Shown here: positions 47,389 through 57,293 of the stretch, in pieces
Layout of the letters: the number at the start of each line of letters is the position of its first letter
How positions within the stretch are numbered: position 1 is the stretch's first letter
Assembly: GCF_000513935.1 (NCBI RefSeq)
Contig: NZ_AZUY01000029.1
Location: 321-58,794, forward strand
From: Mesorhizobium sp. WSM3626
Lineage (GTDB): Bacteria > Pseudomonadota > Alphaproteobacteria > Rhizobiales > Rhizobiaceae
Direction of reading: 5' to 3'
Length of the DNA: 58,474 nt
Notes under the pieces: generated by a model
Told to the model about the DNA's origin: nothing
What the model saw: the letters and a program-made list of their open reading frames with translations, nothing else
The model's database searches: none
Made by a program: the position numbers and the translations under genes

Positions 47389-47592
47389 ATGCGCATCATC
47401 GTCGACAAGGCCAAATGCCAGGGGCACGCGCGATGCTGGGCACATGCACCGGACGTCTTCACCCTTGATGACGAGGGCTACATCCTCCCCGGTGACATCA
47501 AGGTGGCAATGGGAGACGAACTGCTGGCCGCACGAGGCGCCCGATCCTGCCCCGAACGTGCACTGGAAATCGATGGCACCGCCGGTCCTTGA
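47389..47592 (+). CDS. [3Fe-4S] ferredoxin, P450 partner
   Basis: A 67-residue ferredoxin starting MRIIVDKAKCQGHARCWAHA, with cysteines in C-x5-C and a distant SCPERAL. An alanine replaces the cysteine that would complete a 4Fe cluster, which fits the [3Fe-4S] ferredoxins that donate electrons to bacterial P450s. It lies 45 bases after the P450 gene, so it is almost certainly its redox partner. No ferredoxin reductase gene is nearby. Confidence 0.9.
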   Translation: MRIIVDKAKCQGHARCWAHAPDVFTLDDEGYILPGDIKVAMGDELLAARGARSCPERALEIDGTAGP

Positions 47593-47766
47593 TCGGTGTC
47601 CGTCTTTGTCTCGGGGGTGTCGCGGCCTGGCTGCATCGAGCCGCATCAAACGCGCAAAAACCCGGGCGAGGGGCGGTCCACCGTGTCGGTCGAGCGCCGG
47701 ACAATCGGTGTTGCGCAACTGAAGGCGCGAAAACGCCTCTTGCAATCTTGGAATTTGGAACAAGCA

Positions 47767-48309
47767 ATGGACCATGCAAAAGTTATCGAACTGCTCGACC
47801 GGGAGGCCATCCGCGACTGCCTCTATCGGTACTGCCGCGGAATAGACCGGGCCGACGAGGCGGCACTGCGCAGCGCTTACTGGCCAGATGCGCACGACAA
47901 TCATGGTGCCTATTGCGGCCCGGCCGAGGGGTTCATCCAGGTTGCGCTGGATATCTTCAAGACCCGACCGCGCTACGTCCATCAGGTCACGAACATCCTG
48001 ATTGATTTCATCAGCCCGGCTGAGGCCGCAGTCGAGAGCTATTTCACCGCTTTGCAACGCGGACCCGACAAGGCCGGCGAAATACGTCAGGAGCTCCTCT
48101 GCGGCCGCTATTGCGATCTGTTTCAGAAGCGGGAAGGGGCGTGGCGGATCGCCGGACGGACGGTGGTCTACGACTGGCAGGAGGAGCAGATCCCGCCGGC
48201 CGGCTTTGAGCCAGAGCGGTTCGGGCCCCGGCAGCCGGTCGGAGCACCGCATCCAGTCGACCCGGTCTACGCGCTCGCCACGCGCGGCGGCGGGGGCGAA
48301 AGATTATGA
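47767..48309 (+). CDS. NTF2/SnoaL-like protein
   Basis: A 180-residue protein with the cone-shaped NTF2-like fold pattern: [39 protein letters not shown] and a late [14 protein letters not shown] strand. This resembles the SnoaL_4 group, which includes ring-hydroxylating dioxygenase beta-like subunits, isomerases and cyclases. I chose the ATG at 47767; the frame extends upstream to 47596 without similarity. It sits between the ferredoxin and the double SDR in the oxidative cluster and may isomerise or bind the pathway intermediate (inference). Confidence 0.8.
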   Translation: MDHAKVIELLDREAIRDCLYRYCRGIDRADEAALRSAYWPDAHDNHGAYCGPAEGFIQVALDIFKTRPRYVHQVTNILIDFISPAEAAVESYFTALQRGPDKAGEIRQELLCGRYCDLFQKREGAWRIAGRTVVYDWQEEQIPPAGFEPERFGPRQPVGAPHPVDPVYALATRGGGGERL

Positions 48310-48500
48310 GCGTGCTGCACTGTCCCAGCCCCTCTTGCGGCGAAAGGCTGTCCCCTCGCCACCATGCTGCGGAGATAATTCCTGACCCAGAGCGGACCTG
48401 GTCCACTTGGGAGGGAATTGAACCCCCATCAGAACGCGCTGCTGTTTCGAAACCGGACCTTCCGCCACTTGGCGTCAGGGCGCTACTGGCAGAGCAGGTC

Positions 48501-50018
48501 ATGAACCGCCTGGCAAGACGCATCGTGATCATAACCGGCGCTGCAGGCGGGATCGGCCGTGCCCTGGCCGATACGTTTGCCGCGGATAGAGACGTCGTCG
48601 TTGCTGTAGACCTTCCCGGCAGTGGGGTGCTTGAACTGGCCCGCGGTCTCGGCCGCCCGCATCTCGGCCTCGAGTACGATGTCTCGAAAAAAGACGACAT
48701 TCTTGCGCTTTACCACCGGGTCGAAGCACAGTTCGCGCGCATCGACGTACTCGTCAACAACGCGGGTATCGGGCCCACCGTGAACCCAACTGTCGAGGCC
48801 AGTATCGAGTCCTTCCGACGCACCCTGGCGGTAAACCTGGTCGGTCCCTTTGCTATGGCCCGCCAAGCAGCTAGGCGGATGCAACCTGGCGCTGCCATCG
48901 TCAACGTCGCCTCGATATCGGGCACAGTCAGCAATCCCAAGCGCAATGCCTACGCTGCGTCGAAAGCGGGCCTGATCTCCTTCACGAAATTTTTGGCGTG
49001 CGAGTGGGCTTCGCGCGGCATTCGCGTGACGGCGGTGGCACCGGGCTATGTGCGCACTTCGATGACCGCGGCACTTGAACGTGACGGCAAAGCGGACCTG
49101 TCGGCGGTGCGCCGCCGCGTGCCCATGGGACGCATGGGGCGCCCCGACGAGATCGCCCGGGTGATACGATTTCTGGCCAGCCCACAAGCCAGTTACGTGA
49201 CCGGTTCGGTGCTGACGGTTGATGGTGGTTGGACGTCCTTCAACCAGCCGGGCGATGCACATCCGCCGGTCGATGGGACTCCAGGAGCCGAACTCTCCCG
49301 TCCAGCCGAGCAGAGCGGCGGGCGAATCGTGCTTGTCACGGGCGGGGCAAAGGGCATAGGCGCGGCCATTGTCCGCCGCTTTGCCGCGAACGGCGACACC
49401 GTCGTGATTGCCGACAGAGACCGCACTGCCGCGACAGAACTCGCTCGATCGCTCGGCAGAACGCATGTGGCGTACCCCCTGGACGTTGCGGTCGAGAGCG
49501 AGGTGGTGGCGCTGTTCGATCAATTGAAGGGGCGCTTCGGCCGCTTGGAGGTCCTCGTCAACAGTGCTGTTGCCGGTGATCAACAAATGTCGGCCCAGAC
49601 CCAAGACGTTCTTGATGTCACTCTCACCGGTGCCTTCACTTGCGCCCGTGAAGCGATCAAGATGATGGGCCCCGGAGGCATGATCCTTAATATCGGACCG
49701 ATCAACACCTTTCTGCCCTTGGCACCGCGCCACGCCTATGGTGCATCCAAGGCGGGGTTGGAAATCCTGACCCGGTGCATGGCGGCCGAAGTCGGGCCGG
49801 GCGGCATTCGGACAGCCACCATCGCTCCTGGCTACATCCGCACGCCTGGCAGCAGCCTCGACCCGAAAGCGATCAGCCGGCGCATCCCGATGGGCAGGAT
49901 GGGAGAGCCGGAAGAGGTCGCGGACGCAGTGCTGTTCCTCGCTTCGCCAGACGCTTCATACATCAACGGCTCAATCCTGTACGTGGACGGCGGCTTGACC
50001 TCGTTCGGTGCTGCATGA
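48501..50018 (+). CDS. Tandem-fused double short-chain dehydrogenase/reductase
   Basis: A 505-residue protein made of two SDR domains. Domain 1 (about 1-250) has TGAAGGIG, LVNNAG, the catalytic serine in NVASISG and YAASK. Domain 2 (about 272-505) has TGGAKGIG and YGASK, but the structural NNAG reads NSAV and the serine position in NIGPINT is proline, so its catalysis is probably impaired. Each ends with the family's YxxGxxxxVDGG strand. An alternative start at 48306 (570 residues) overlaps the NTF2-like gene by ATGA, but the extra 65 residues look unlike SDR sequence. From memory, NGR234 carries a similar double SDR (y4vI) beside its nif genes. Confidence 0.87.
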   Translation: MNRLARRIVIITGAAGGIGRALADTFAADRDVVVAVDLPGSGVLELARGLGRPHLGLEYDVSKKDDILALYHRVEAQFARIDVLVNNAGIGPTVNPTVEASIESFRRTLAVNLVGPFAMARQAARRMQPGAAIVNVASISGTVSNPKRNAYAASKAGLISFTKFLACEWASRGIRVTAVAPGYVRTSMTAALERDGKADLSAVRRRVPMGRMGRPDEIARVIRFLASPQASYVTGSVLTVDGGWTSFNQPGDAHPPVDGTPGAELSRPAEQSGGRIVLVTGGAKGIGAAIVRRFAANGDTVVIADRDRTAATELARSLGRTHVAYPLDVAVESEVVALFDQLKGRFGRLEVLVNSAVAGDQQMSAQTQDVLDVTLTGAFTCAREAIKMMGPGGMILNIGPINTFLPLAPRHAYGASKAGLEILTRCMAAEVGPGGIRTATIAPGYIRTPGSSLDPKAISRRIPMGRMGEPEEVADAVLFLASPDASYINGSILYVDGGLTSFGAA

Positions 50019-50278
50019 TTCGCCTGCGAACGCGATCAGGAGACAACCGAGGACGTGGGATGATTGGCCACGCAGCTGGCGGGCTGCGGCTGGTGCACCA
50101 AGCCCCGCGGAAGGCGGGTCCGCATTAGGGCCAACCTTCCGGGCGCGGCTGCGATCGCCGAACCGCAAGCGGCTTACCGCAATCGGTGGATCGAGCCATC
50201 ACCGAGACAGGATCGACACCGCGGCCAACGCCCCGACTCAAGCCCCCGATCACCCATCTCTGTGAACAAGGAACCGTC

Positions 50279-51361
50279 ATGGAATTCGCGACATTTATCC
50301 TGGCCGCTCAACGCGGCTATCACCAATCGTCCGGCAGTGTAATCCGCAACGCCATCGAACAGGCGGTGGCATCGGAGCAGGCCCAATTCAAAACCGCCTG
50401 GTTCGCCGAACACCACTTCAACAACTACAGCCTGGTTCCGTCGCCGTTGATGATGGTGGCGCACTGCGCCGGCGTGACGAAGACCATTCGGCTTGGCACC
50501 GGCGTCTGTGTTCTCCCGCTCTATCAGCCACAGCGCCTGCTCTCTGAGATCGGCTTCGCCGACGTTGTTTCGAACGGCCGCCTCGAGCTTGGAGTCGGCT
50601 CGGGCTACCAGCAGTTCGAGTTCGAGCGTTTCGGCGTCGATGTCGATGAGGCGCCGGCTGTATTCTCTGAATATCTGGATATACTTCTCAAGGGTCTCAG
50701 CAGGAAGATCTTCGAGCACAATGGCCGATATGAGAAGATACCGCCGACGGCGATCTCGGTACGCACCCTTCAGAAGCCGACCCCGCCGATCTGGATCGCC
50801 GCCGGGTCCGAGCGCAGCATGAGCCGGGCGTATCGTGAGGGACACAATCTTTTTGTCACAGCATTCCACAACGGCTTGGAGACTTTGAGCATGTTGCGCG
50901 AAGGCATCGAGAACGCGGCCGCGTCCGAGGCTAAGAACGTCGCGCACGCTAGGATATCGCTGCTGCGATGCTGCTATGCCAGCGACGACGCCGCGGAAAT
51001 CAACAGCTATCTTGACAATGCCCGGTTCCAGCGCCGGCTATCTGAAGCACTGCATCAGCGCCGCCAGCAGAGCCAGGACGGCTACCTGCTGCAGGAAATA
51101 CCGACGCAGCAGGATCTGTCCTTCGAGACTATGCGCGAGAACTTGCCGATCGGCAGCGTGAATCGGGTAATCGACCGCCTACTGGAAGAGATAGAGATCC
51201 TGAAACCGGACCAGATCGCCATTCAGACCCAATTGGGAGATTTCGACCATAACACGATGCTGCGCCAGCTCGATCTCTGGGGGGAAAAGATCATCCCGGC
51301 GGTCGACAAATCGCTTCGTCACACCGTGGTTTCAAAGTCGCAACCGCCTGACTCGAATTAG
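50279..51361 (+). CDS. Luciferase-like (LLM) flavin-dependent monooxygenase
   Basis: A 360-residue TIM-barrel flavoprotein. FATFILAAQRGYHQ, FKTAWFAEHHFNNYSLVPSP, the RLGTGVCVLPLYQPQRL strand and GRLELGVGSGYQ are characteristic of the bacterial luciferase superfamily, which uses FMNH2 supplied by a separate reductase. The ATG at 50279 follows CAAGGA. It is the last gene of the nifQ-P450 series on the plus strand, 260 bases after the double SDR. It probably acts in the same pathway; the substrate is unknown. Confidence 0.88.
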   Translation: MEFATFILAAQRGYHQSSGSVIRNAIEQAVASEQAQFKTAWFAEHHFNNYSLVPSPLMMVAHCAGVTKTIRLGTGVCVLPLYQPQRLLSEIGFADVVSNGRLELGVGSGYQQFEFERFGVDVDEAPAVFSEYLDILLKGLSRKIFEHNGRYEKIPPTAISVRTLQKPTPPIWIAAGSERSMSRAYREGHNLFVTAFHNGLETLSMLREGIENAAASEAKNVAHARISLLRCCYASDDAAEINSYLDNARFQRRLSEALHQRRQQSQDGYLLQEIPTQQDLSFETMRENLPIGSVNRVIDRLLEEIEILKPDQIAIQTQLGDFDHNTMLRQLDLWGEKIIPAVDKSLRHTVVSKSQPPDSN

Positions 51362-51599
51362 ACTGCGTTGGCGTAGCGCTGCTCGCCATGGGAGACCGTC
51401 CACGGACGCCGCGATGCGCCAGCATAGCAAGCTGCGGTTTGGTCGGGACATCGTGTTCGAACAGCATCGCTCTTGTCCGACAAAACGCGCCCGCTTTCAC
51501 CGACATTTGGAGCGGGAAACCAGCTTCAACCTTCGGTGATGGCGCCCGTTCGTCAGGCTGCCGTCAGCAATGACCCTCTATTGAGGCCGTGGTGATCCG

Positions 51600-51621
51600 C
51601 CTGCCAGTCAAAGCTGGCAGG
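51600..51621 (+). other. Hairpin before the first small secreted-peptide gene
   Basis: CCTGCCAG-TCAAAG-CTGGCAGG forms a perfect 8-base stem with a 6-base loop, 36 bases before the first peptide start. There is no T-run after it, so it may shape the leader RNA rather than terminate. Confidence 0.5.
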
Positions 51622-51656
51622 GTGACTTTGATCCCGAATTGACTAGGAGACAGAAC

Positions 51657-51908
51657 ATGAAGAGATCCTTCCTGCTGCCTGCCACCGCGATTGGCTTACT
51701 CGCTCTGTTCATGACAGCGAAATCGTTTGCGTTGGAACTCAACGACCACTCAGCTCCGGCGCCCATGCCACCTGCGGGATCCAGGCCATGCACGGCACCA
51801 AGCGGCGACGGCCAAGATCACGCCCCCGATCCGACCGGTGATCTTGGGATCGGCGAAAGACTCCTCTGCTTCCTACGGCTAGGGACGTGCACCGATCCTC
51901 GGTTCTGA
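51657..51908 (+). CDS. Small secreted peptide, tandem copy 1
   Basis: An 83-residue protein with a clear signal-peptide-like start: MKRSF, a hydrophobic core LLPATAIGLLALFMTA and a likely AxA-type cleavage after KSFA (about residue 25). The mature part is proline/acid-rich (NDHSAPAPMPP, then GDGQDHAPDPTGD) and ends with a two-cysteine segment LLCFLRLGTC. AGGAGAC precedes the ATG. No family was recognised. The next two genes share the signal sequence, the ribosome-binding region (GGAGACAGAA) and the SAPA-type linker, so this is a tandem family. It lies just upstream of the nifH promoter and downstream of the oxidative cluster. Confidence 0.7.
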   Translation: MKRSFLLPATAIGLLALFMTAKSFALELNDHSAPAPMPPAGSRPCTAPSGDGQDHAPDPTGDLGIGERLLCFLRLGTCTDPRF

Positions 51909-51957
51909 GGCTTAGCTCTCTGCCTAAAAATGAAACCGTGCCGTTAGCATCTGCTCC

Positions 51958-52107
51958 GGTCCACCTGGTCCTGATGGCTGCTGCCTCAGGATGGCGTCAG
52001 CCGCGGTGCGTAGGTTCGTCAAATCGACCGACCCACGCCCTGCGGGTCAAGGCCGGCGGGGTGCCTCGGCACAATCTGCCGTCCCAAATTGATCAACGGA
52101 GACAGAA
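51958..52107 (+). repeat. Spacer repeat A between peptide genes 1 and 2
   Basis: About 150 bases that recur with modest divergence at 52252-52386. Shared blocks include TC(A/C)(A/G)CCTGGT, GTCAGCCGCGGT(G/C)CGTAGG, TCAAATCGACC, ATCTGCCGTCCC, AATT and CGGAGACAGAAATGA. Gene plus spacer forms a duplicated unit. Confidence 0.75.
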
Positions 52108-52374
52108 ATGAAGAGCACCGTTTTGGTGGCAGCGGCCATAATTGGTTTGCTGGCTCTGCTTGTGATAGCAAGATCATTTGTGTCGGTGGCCGATGCGTCG
52201 ACTCCGGTAGAGATCACGGGTATGGCCCGGCATCCGTCAGCACCTCGCCGATCCGCCTGGTTGGCCGCTCCGTCAGCATGTCGTCAGCCGCGGTCCGTAG
52301 GATCCTCAAATCGACCCGCCGGCCACCTGCGGCAGGGCAGGGGGCGACTCGATCTGCCGTCCCCAATTCGATGA
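52108..52374 (+). CDS. Small secreted peptide, tandem copy 2 (recombinant C-terminus)
   Basis: An 88-residue frame with the same kind of start: MKSTVLVAAAIIGLLALLVI then ARSFVSVADAS, a signal-peptide-like segment. After about residue 35 it reads into sequence that, in copy 1, is non-coding spacer (the CAGCCGCGGTCCGTAGG repeat). The C-terminal half (for example CRQPRSVGSSNRPAGHLRQG) is therefore not homologous to the other copies. An internal deletion probably fused the gene to the spacer. It may still be secreted, or be degenerate. Confidence 0.6.
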   Translation: MKSTVLVAAAIIGLLALLVIARSFVSVADASTPVEITGMARHPSAPRRSAWLAAPSACRQPRSVGSSNRPAGHLRQGRGRLDLPSPIR

Positions 52375-52386
52375 ACGGAGACAGAA
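52252..52386 (+). repeat. Spacer repeat B between peptide genes 2 and 3
   Basis: Second copy of the spacer repeat described at 51958-52107. Most of it is read as coding sequence by peptide gene 2. Confidence 0.75.
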
Positions 52387-52599
52387 ATGAGGCGGATCAT
52401 TCTTCGGGTGGCGATAGCGCTTGGATTGCTGGTCTTGTTTGTGACAGCGAGAGCATTCGTGTCCCCAGTCGATCACTCGGCGCCGGCAACGGCCACGGCA
52501 CCGAGCGCCGATCAGAACCATAACGCCACAACCGAAGCAGATGATCGTGCCGTCAAGGACAACTACGATTACATCTGCCTATCGCGATGGTTTTTCTGA
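52387..52599 (+). CDS. Small secreted peptide, tandem copy 3
   Basis: A 70-residue protein: MRRIILRVAIALGLLVLFVT, then ARAFVSPVDHSAPATATAPS, an acidic stretch (TEADDRAVKDNYDY) and the end ICLSRWFF. The signal-like start and the DHSAPA linker match copy 1 (NDHSAPAP). It has one cysteine and an aromatic C-terminus. GGAGACAGAA precedes the ATG. It is the copy nearest to the nifH activator site, 290 bases away. Function unknown. Confidence 0.7.
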   Translation: MRRIILRVAIALGLLVLFVTARAFVSPVDHSAPATATAPSADQNHNATTEADDRAVKDNYDYICLSRWFF

Positions 52600-52887
52600 G
52601 CTCGAGCGAAATCGTCTGCGTCGGAAGCCACGCCCCGCTTCGGTGCCGGGCAGCAGGCGATGACAGCTTTGGATGCCAGGCCTGTGCAGGCATGATCCTG
52701 CTAGTGGATGCCGACGACGCCGACCAGTTTAGACACGGACCACTGGCGGCTTTTTGGTAGAGGCGCTCGTCTCACAAAGACCTTTGTAAACGGCGGCATG
52801 CACGTGGCCAAGGCCAAGGGCGTGTTCGATTGCGGAGCTGTGCCTGTCTCACCGGCGACATTAACCAATCGACACCTGTGTAGGCTT

Positions 52888-52903
52888 TGTCGGATCCGCG
52901 ACA
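52888..52903 (+). promoter_or_regulatory. NifA binding site of nifH
   Basis: TGTCGGATCCGCGACA, a perfect TGT-N10-ACA, 90 bases upstream of the -24 element of nifH. Confidence 0.85.
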
Positions 52904-52965
52904 TGGGTCTTTGATCAATATGAGTCGTCTTCAAGGAGGATAAACCTCTGGAATTACAACCATAA

Positions 52966-53985
<1,020 letters not shown>

Positions 53986-53995
53986 TCCCGCCCAG

Positions 53996-54016
53996 GGCGC
54001 CGGACATCCCGGCGCC
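53996..54016 (+). other. nifH-nifD intercistronic hairpin
   Basis: GGCGCCGG-ACATC-CCGGCGCC forms an 8-base GC stem 11 bases after the nifH stop, with no T-run. It is likely to stabilise the nifH mRNA 3' end or reduce read-through so that NifH exceeds NifDK (inference). Confidence 0.65.
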
Positions 54017-54072
54017 TCCACCGAACGGCGTCTACCAGGCGCCAGACGAAGAACCTCAAAAAGGGCAGCTTT

Positions 54073-55572
54073 ATGAGCCTTGACTCCCAAACTGACGGCG
54101 CCTTGCACACCAAGCTTATTGAGGACGTGCTATCGCGATATCCAGACAAGACGGCAAAGCGGCGCAAGAAACACTTGGGCGTCGCTACGCGCATCCAAGA
54201 GATTGCCGGAGAAGCCGAGCCTCTCTCTGAATGCGACGTCAAATCCAACATCAAGTCCATTCCCGGTGTGATGACGATCCGGGGCTGTGCCTATGCCGGT
54301 TCCAAAGGCGTCGTGTGGGGGCCGGTGAAGGACATGGTCCACATCTCGCATGGGCCCGTGGGGTGTGGGCAATATTCCTGGTCGCAGCGCCGCAACTACT
54401 ATGTCGGCACCACCAGCATCGACAGCTTCGTGACGATGCAGTTCACCTCAGACTTTCAGGAAAAGGATATCGTCTTCGGCGGCGATAAGAAGCTGGAAAA
54501 GATCATCGACGAGATCGAAGAGCTTTTCCCGCTGAACAAGGGCATTAGCATCCAGTCGGAATGCCCGATCGGGTTGATCGGAGACGACATCGAGGCCGTC
54601 TCGCGCAAGAAGGCCAAGCAGCACGAAAAGACCATCGTGCCGGTGCGCTGCGAGGGATTCCGCGGGGTCTCGCAGTCGCTCGGCCATCACATTGCCAATG
54701 ACGCAATCCGCGACTGGGTCTTTGAGAAGAAGGACGTTGAGTTCGAGCCAGGTCCTTACGATGTCAACGTCATCGGCGACTACAATATTGGCGGTGATGC
54801 CTGGGCCTCGCGTATCCTGCTCGAGGAGATGGGCCTGCGCGTGGTCGGGAACTGGTCGGGTGACGCTACGCTCGCCGAAATCGAGCGCGCGCCGAAAGCC
54901 AAGCTCAACCTCATCCATTGCTATCGATCGATGAACTATATCTGCCGACACATGGAAGAAAAATATGGCATCCCCTGGATCGAGTACAATTTCTTCGGAC
55001 CCTCCCAGATCGAATCCTCGATGCGCACCATCGCCAAGCATTTCGGGCCGGGGATCCAGCAGAAAACCGAGTACGTGATTGCCAAATACCGACCGCTAGT
55101 GGATGCGGTTATCGACAAGTATTGGCCGCGCCTGGAGGGCAGGACGGTCATGCTCTACGTCGGTGGCCTGCGCCCTCGGCACGTGATCTCCGCCTACGAA
55201 GACCTTGGCATGGAGATCGTCGGCACAGGCTACGAATTCGGGCACAACGACGACTATCAGCGCACCGGTCATTACGTGCAAGAGGGCACGCTGATCTATG
55301 ATGATGTGACCGGTTACGAACTGGAGAAGTTCATCGAGGGGATCCGTCCCGATCTGGTTGGCTCCGGCATCAAGGAAAAGTACCCGGTCCAGAAGATGGG
55401 AATACCATTCCGCCAAATGCACTCCTGGGACTATTCCGGTCCCTATCATGGATATGACGGCTTCGCCATCTTCGCCCGCGACATGGACTTGGCCATCAAC
55501 AACCCGGTCTGGGACCTCTACGACGCGCCCTGGAAGAACAAACCCGCGGCTGCGGCCATCGCAGCCGAATAA
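54073..55572 (+). CDS. nifD: Nitrogenase MoFe protein alpha chain
   Basis: A 499-residue alpha subunit carrying FeMo-co and sharing the P-cluster. Ligand segments are visible: [21 protein letters not shown] and [11 protein letters not shown] (P-cluster cysteines and the FeMo-co region), and [14 protein letters not shown] with the homocitrate/FeMo-co histidine. Length is normal. It lies 87 bases after nifH behind a hairpin; ribosome-binding site AAGGGC. Confidence 0.98.
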   Translation: MSLDSQTDGALHTKLIEDVLSRYPDKTAKRRKKHLGVATRIQEIAGEAEPLSECDVKSNIKSIPGVMTIRGCAYAGSKGVVWGPVKDMVHISHGPVGCGQYSWSQRRNYYVGTTSIDSFVTMQFTSDFQEKDIVFGGDKKLEKIIDEIEELFPLNKGISIQSECPIGLIGDDIEAVSRKKAKQHEKTIVPVRCEGFRGVSQSLGHHIANDAIRDWVFEKKDVEFEPGPYDVNVIGDYNIGGDAWASRILLEEMGLRVVGNWSGDATLAEIERAPKAKLNLIHCYRSMNYICRHMEEKYGIPWIEYNFFGPSQIESSMRTIAKHFGPGIQQKTEYVIAKYRPLVDAVIDKYWPRLEGRTVMLYVGGLRPRHVISAYEDLGMEIVGTGYEFGHNDDYQRTGHYVQEGTLIYDDVTGYELEKFIEGIRPDLVGSGIKEKYPVQKMGIPFRQMHSWDYSGPYHGYDGFAIFARDMDLAINNPVWDLYDAPWKNKPAAAAIAAE

Positions 55573-55692
55573 AACCTTGCTTCCCATCGCCTGCTCGGCC
55601 TCGAGCACCTGCGGTCCTTGATCCGCAGGAGACCCGAAAATCATGACGTCCCTGTGCCGCCGGATGGCGCCGCCAGATCAAAGAGGTACTCC

Positions 55693-57234
55693 ATGCCGCA
55701 GTCGGCCGAAAAAGTTCTCGATCACGCTCCTCTGTTCCGGGAGACGGAATACCGAAAGATGCTGGCGGCAAAGAAGCTGAATTTCGAATGTCCGCATCCG
55801 GACCAGATCGTCACCGACCAAAGCGAATTCACCAAAACCTGGGAATATCGGGACAAAAACCTCGCTCGCGAAGCGCTTGTCGTGAATCCGGCCAAGGCCT
55901 GCCAGCCACTTGGCGCGGTGTTCGCCGCCGCGGGCTTCGAACGCACCATGTCGTTCGTCCACGGCAGCCAGGGATGCGTGGCCTACTACCGTTCGCACCT
56001 GTCACGCCACTTCAAGGAGCCAGCGTCGGCGGTCTCGTCCTCCATGACCGAAGACGCAGCGGTGTTTGGCGGCCTGAAGAACATGATCGACGGGCTCGCC
56101 AACACCTACAAGCTCTACGAGCCGAAGATGATCGCCGTCTCTACCACCTGCATGGCAGAGGTGATCGGCGACGATCTCCATTCGTTCATCGAAAACGCCA
56201 GGCAGGAAGGCTCAGTCCCGCAGGACTTCGAAGTGCCTTACGCACACACCCCAGCCTTCGTCGGCAGCCATATCGACGGCTATGATGTAATGGTCAAAGG
56301 TGTATTGGAAAACTTCTGGAAGGGGAAGCAACGCTCCGAAGTCGCCAACACCGTAAACATCATCCCCGGCTTCGACGGCTTCTGCGTCGGCAACAATCGC
56401 GAGCTTAAGCGTCTGCTGGATCTGATGGGTGTGTCCTACACATTCATCCAGGACGCCTCCGACCAGTATGACACGCCATCGGACGGCGAATTTCGCATGT
56501 ATGACGGCGGCACCAAGATCGAGGACGTGAAAACGGCTCTCAACGCCGAGGCAACCCTGTCGTTGCAACACTACAACACCCGCAAGACGCTGGAATATTG
56601 CCAGGAGGTCGGGCAGACAACGGCCTCCTTCCATTATCCCATCGGTGTCGAGGCCACCGACGAGCTCCTGATGAGGGTGTCGGAAATATCCGGCAAGGAA
56701 ATCCCGGAGGCGATCCGCCTCGAACGTGGCCGCCTGGTTGATGCCATGGCCGACAGCCAGTCATGGCTGCACGGGAAGAAATACGCCATCTATGGTGACC
56801 CCGACTTCGTCCACGCTATGGCCCGCTTTGTCATGGAGACAGGCGGCGAGCCGACCCACTGCTTGGCTACCAACGGCACCAGTGCCTGGGAAGCTGAGAT
56901 GAAGAAGCTGCTCGCAGCCTCCTCCTTTGGCAAGGACGCCCAGGTCTGGGCGAGCAAGGATCTATGGGCGATGCGCTCTCTGCTCTTTACAGAACCGGTG
57001 GACCTGCTGATCGGCAATTCTTACGGCAAGTATCTGGAACGTGACACGGGCACGCCGCTGATCCGACTAATGTTCCCCATCTTCGACCGTCATCATCACC
57101 ACCGTTTCCCGCTCATAGGCTATCAGGGTGGGCTGCGCGTGCTCACCACGATCCTCGATAAGATCTTCGACAAGCTCGACCGAGAGACGATCGAGACGGG
57201 CGTCACCGACTATTCCTTCGACTTGACCCGCTAA
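55693..57234 (+). CDS. nifK: Nitrogenase MoFe protein beta chain
   Basis: A 513-residue beta subunit with P-cluster cysteines in [29 protein letters not shown] and [13 protein letters not shown] chose the ATG at 55693 ([17 protein letters not shown]); the open frame extends to 55618 but the extra residues are unlike NifK. It lies 120 bases after nifD and is followed by a strong hairpin. Confidence 0.98.
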   Translation: MPQSAEKVLDHAPLFRETEYRKMLAAKKLNFECPHPDQIVTDQSEFTKTWEYRDKNLAREALVVNPAKACQPLGAVFAAAGFERTMSFVHGSQGCVAYYRSHLSRHFKEPASAVSSSMTEDAAVFGGLKNMIDGLANTYKLYEPKMIAVSTTCMAEVIGDDLHSFIENARQEGSVPQDFEVPYAHTPAFVGSHIDGYDVMVKGVLENFWKGKQRSEVANTVNIIPGFDGFCVGNNRELKRLLDLMGVSYTFIQDASDQYDTPSDGEFRMYDGGTKIEDVKTALNAEATLSLQHYNTRKTLEYCQEVGQTTASFHYPIGVEATDELLMRVSEISGKEIPEAIRLERGRLVDAMADSQSWLHGKKYAIYGDPDFVHAMARFVMETGGEPTHCLATNGTSAWEAEMKKLLAASSFGKDAQVWASKDLWAMRSLLFTEPVDLLIGNSYGKYLERDTGTPLIRLMFPIFDRHHHHRFPLIGYQGGLRVLTTILDKIFDKLDRETIETGVTDYSFDLTR

Positions 57235-57237
57235 AGC

Positions 57238-57263
57238 AGCGGCCACCCATTAGGGTGGCCGCT
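57238..57263 (+). terminator. Strong hairpin after nifK (partial terminator or mRNA stabiliser)
   Basis: A-GCGGCCACCC-ATTA-GGGTGGCCGC-T forms an 11-base-pair stem with a 4-base loop, three bases after the nifK stop. It lacks a T-run and nifE follows 30 bases on, so partial attenuation or 3'-end protection of nifHDK mRNA is more likely than full termination. Confidence 0.65.
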
Positions 57264-57293
57264 ATTCCGGACGGACTTTGGAGACCGGCGCAA

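Noticed and set aside
46111..51361. Gibberellin biosynthesis operon
   Set aside because: That operon has three P450s, a GGPP synthase and two diterpene cyclases; here there is a single P450 and no terpene synthase, with NTF2-like and luciferase-like genes instead.
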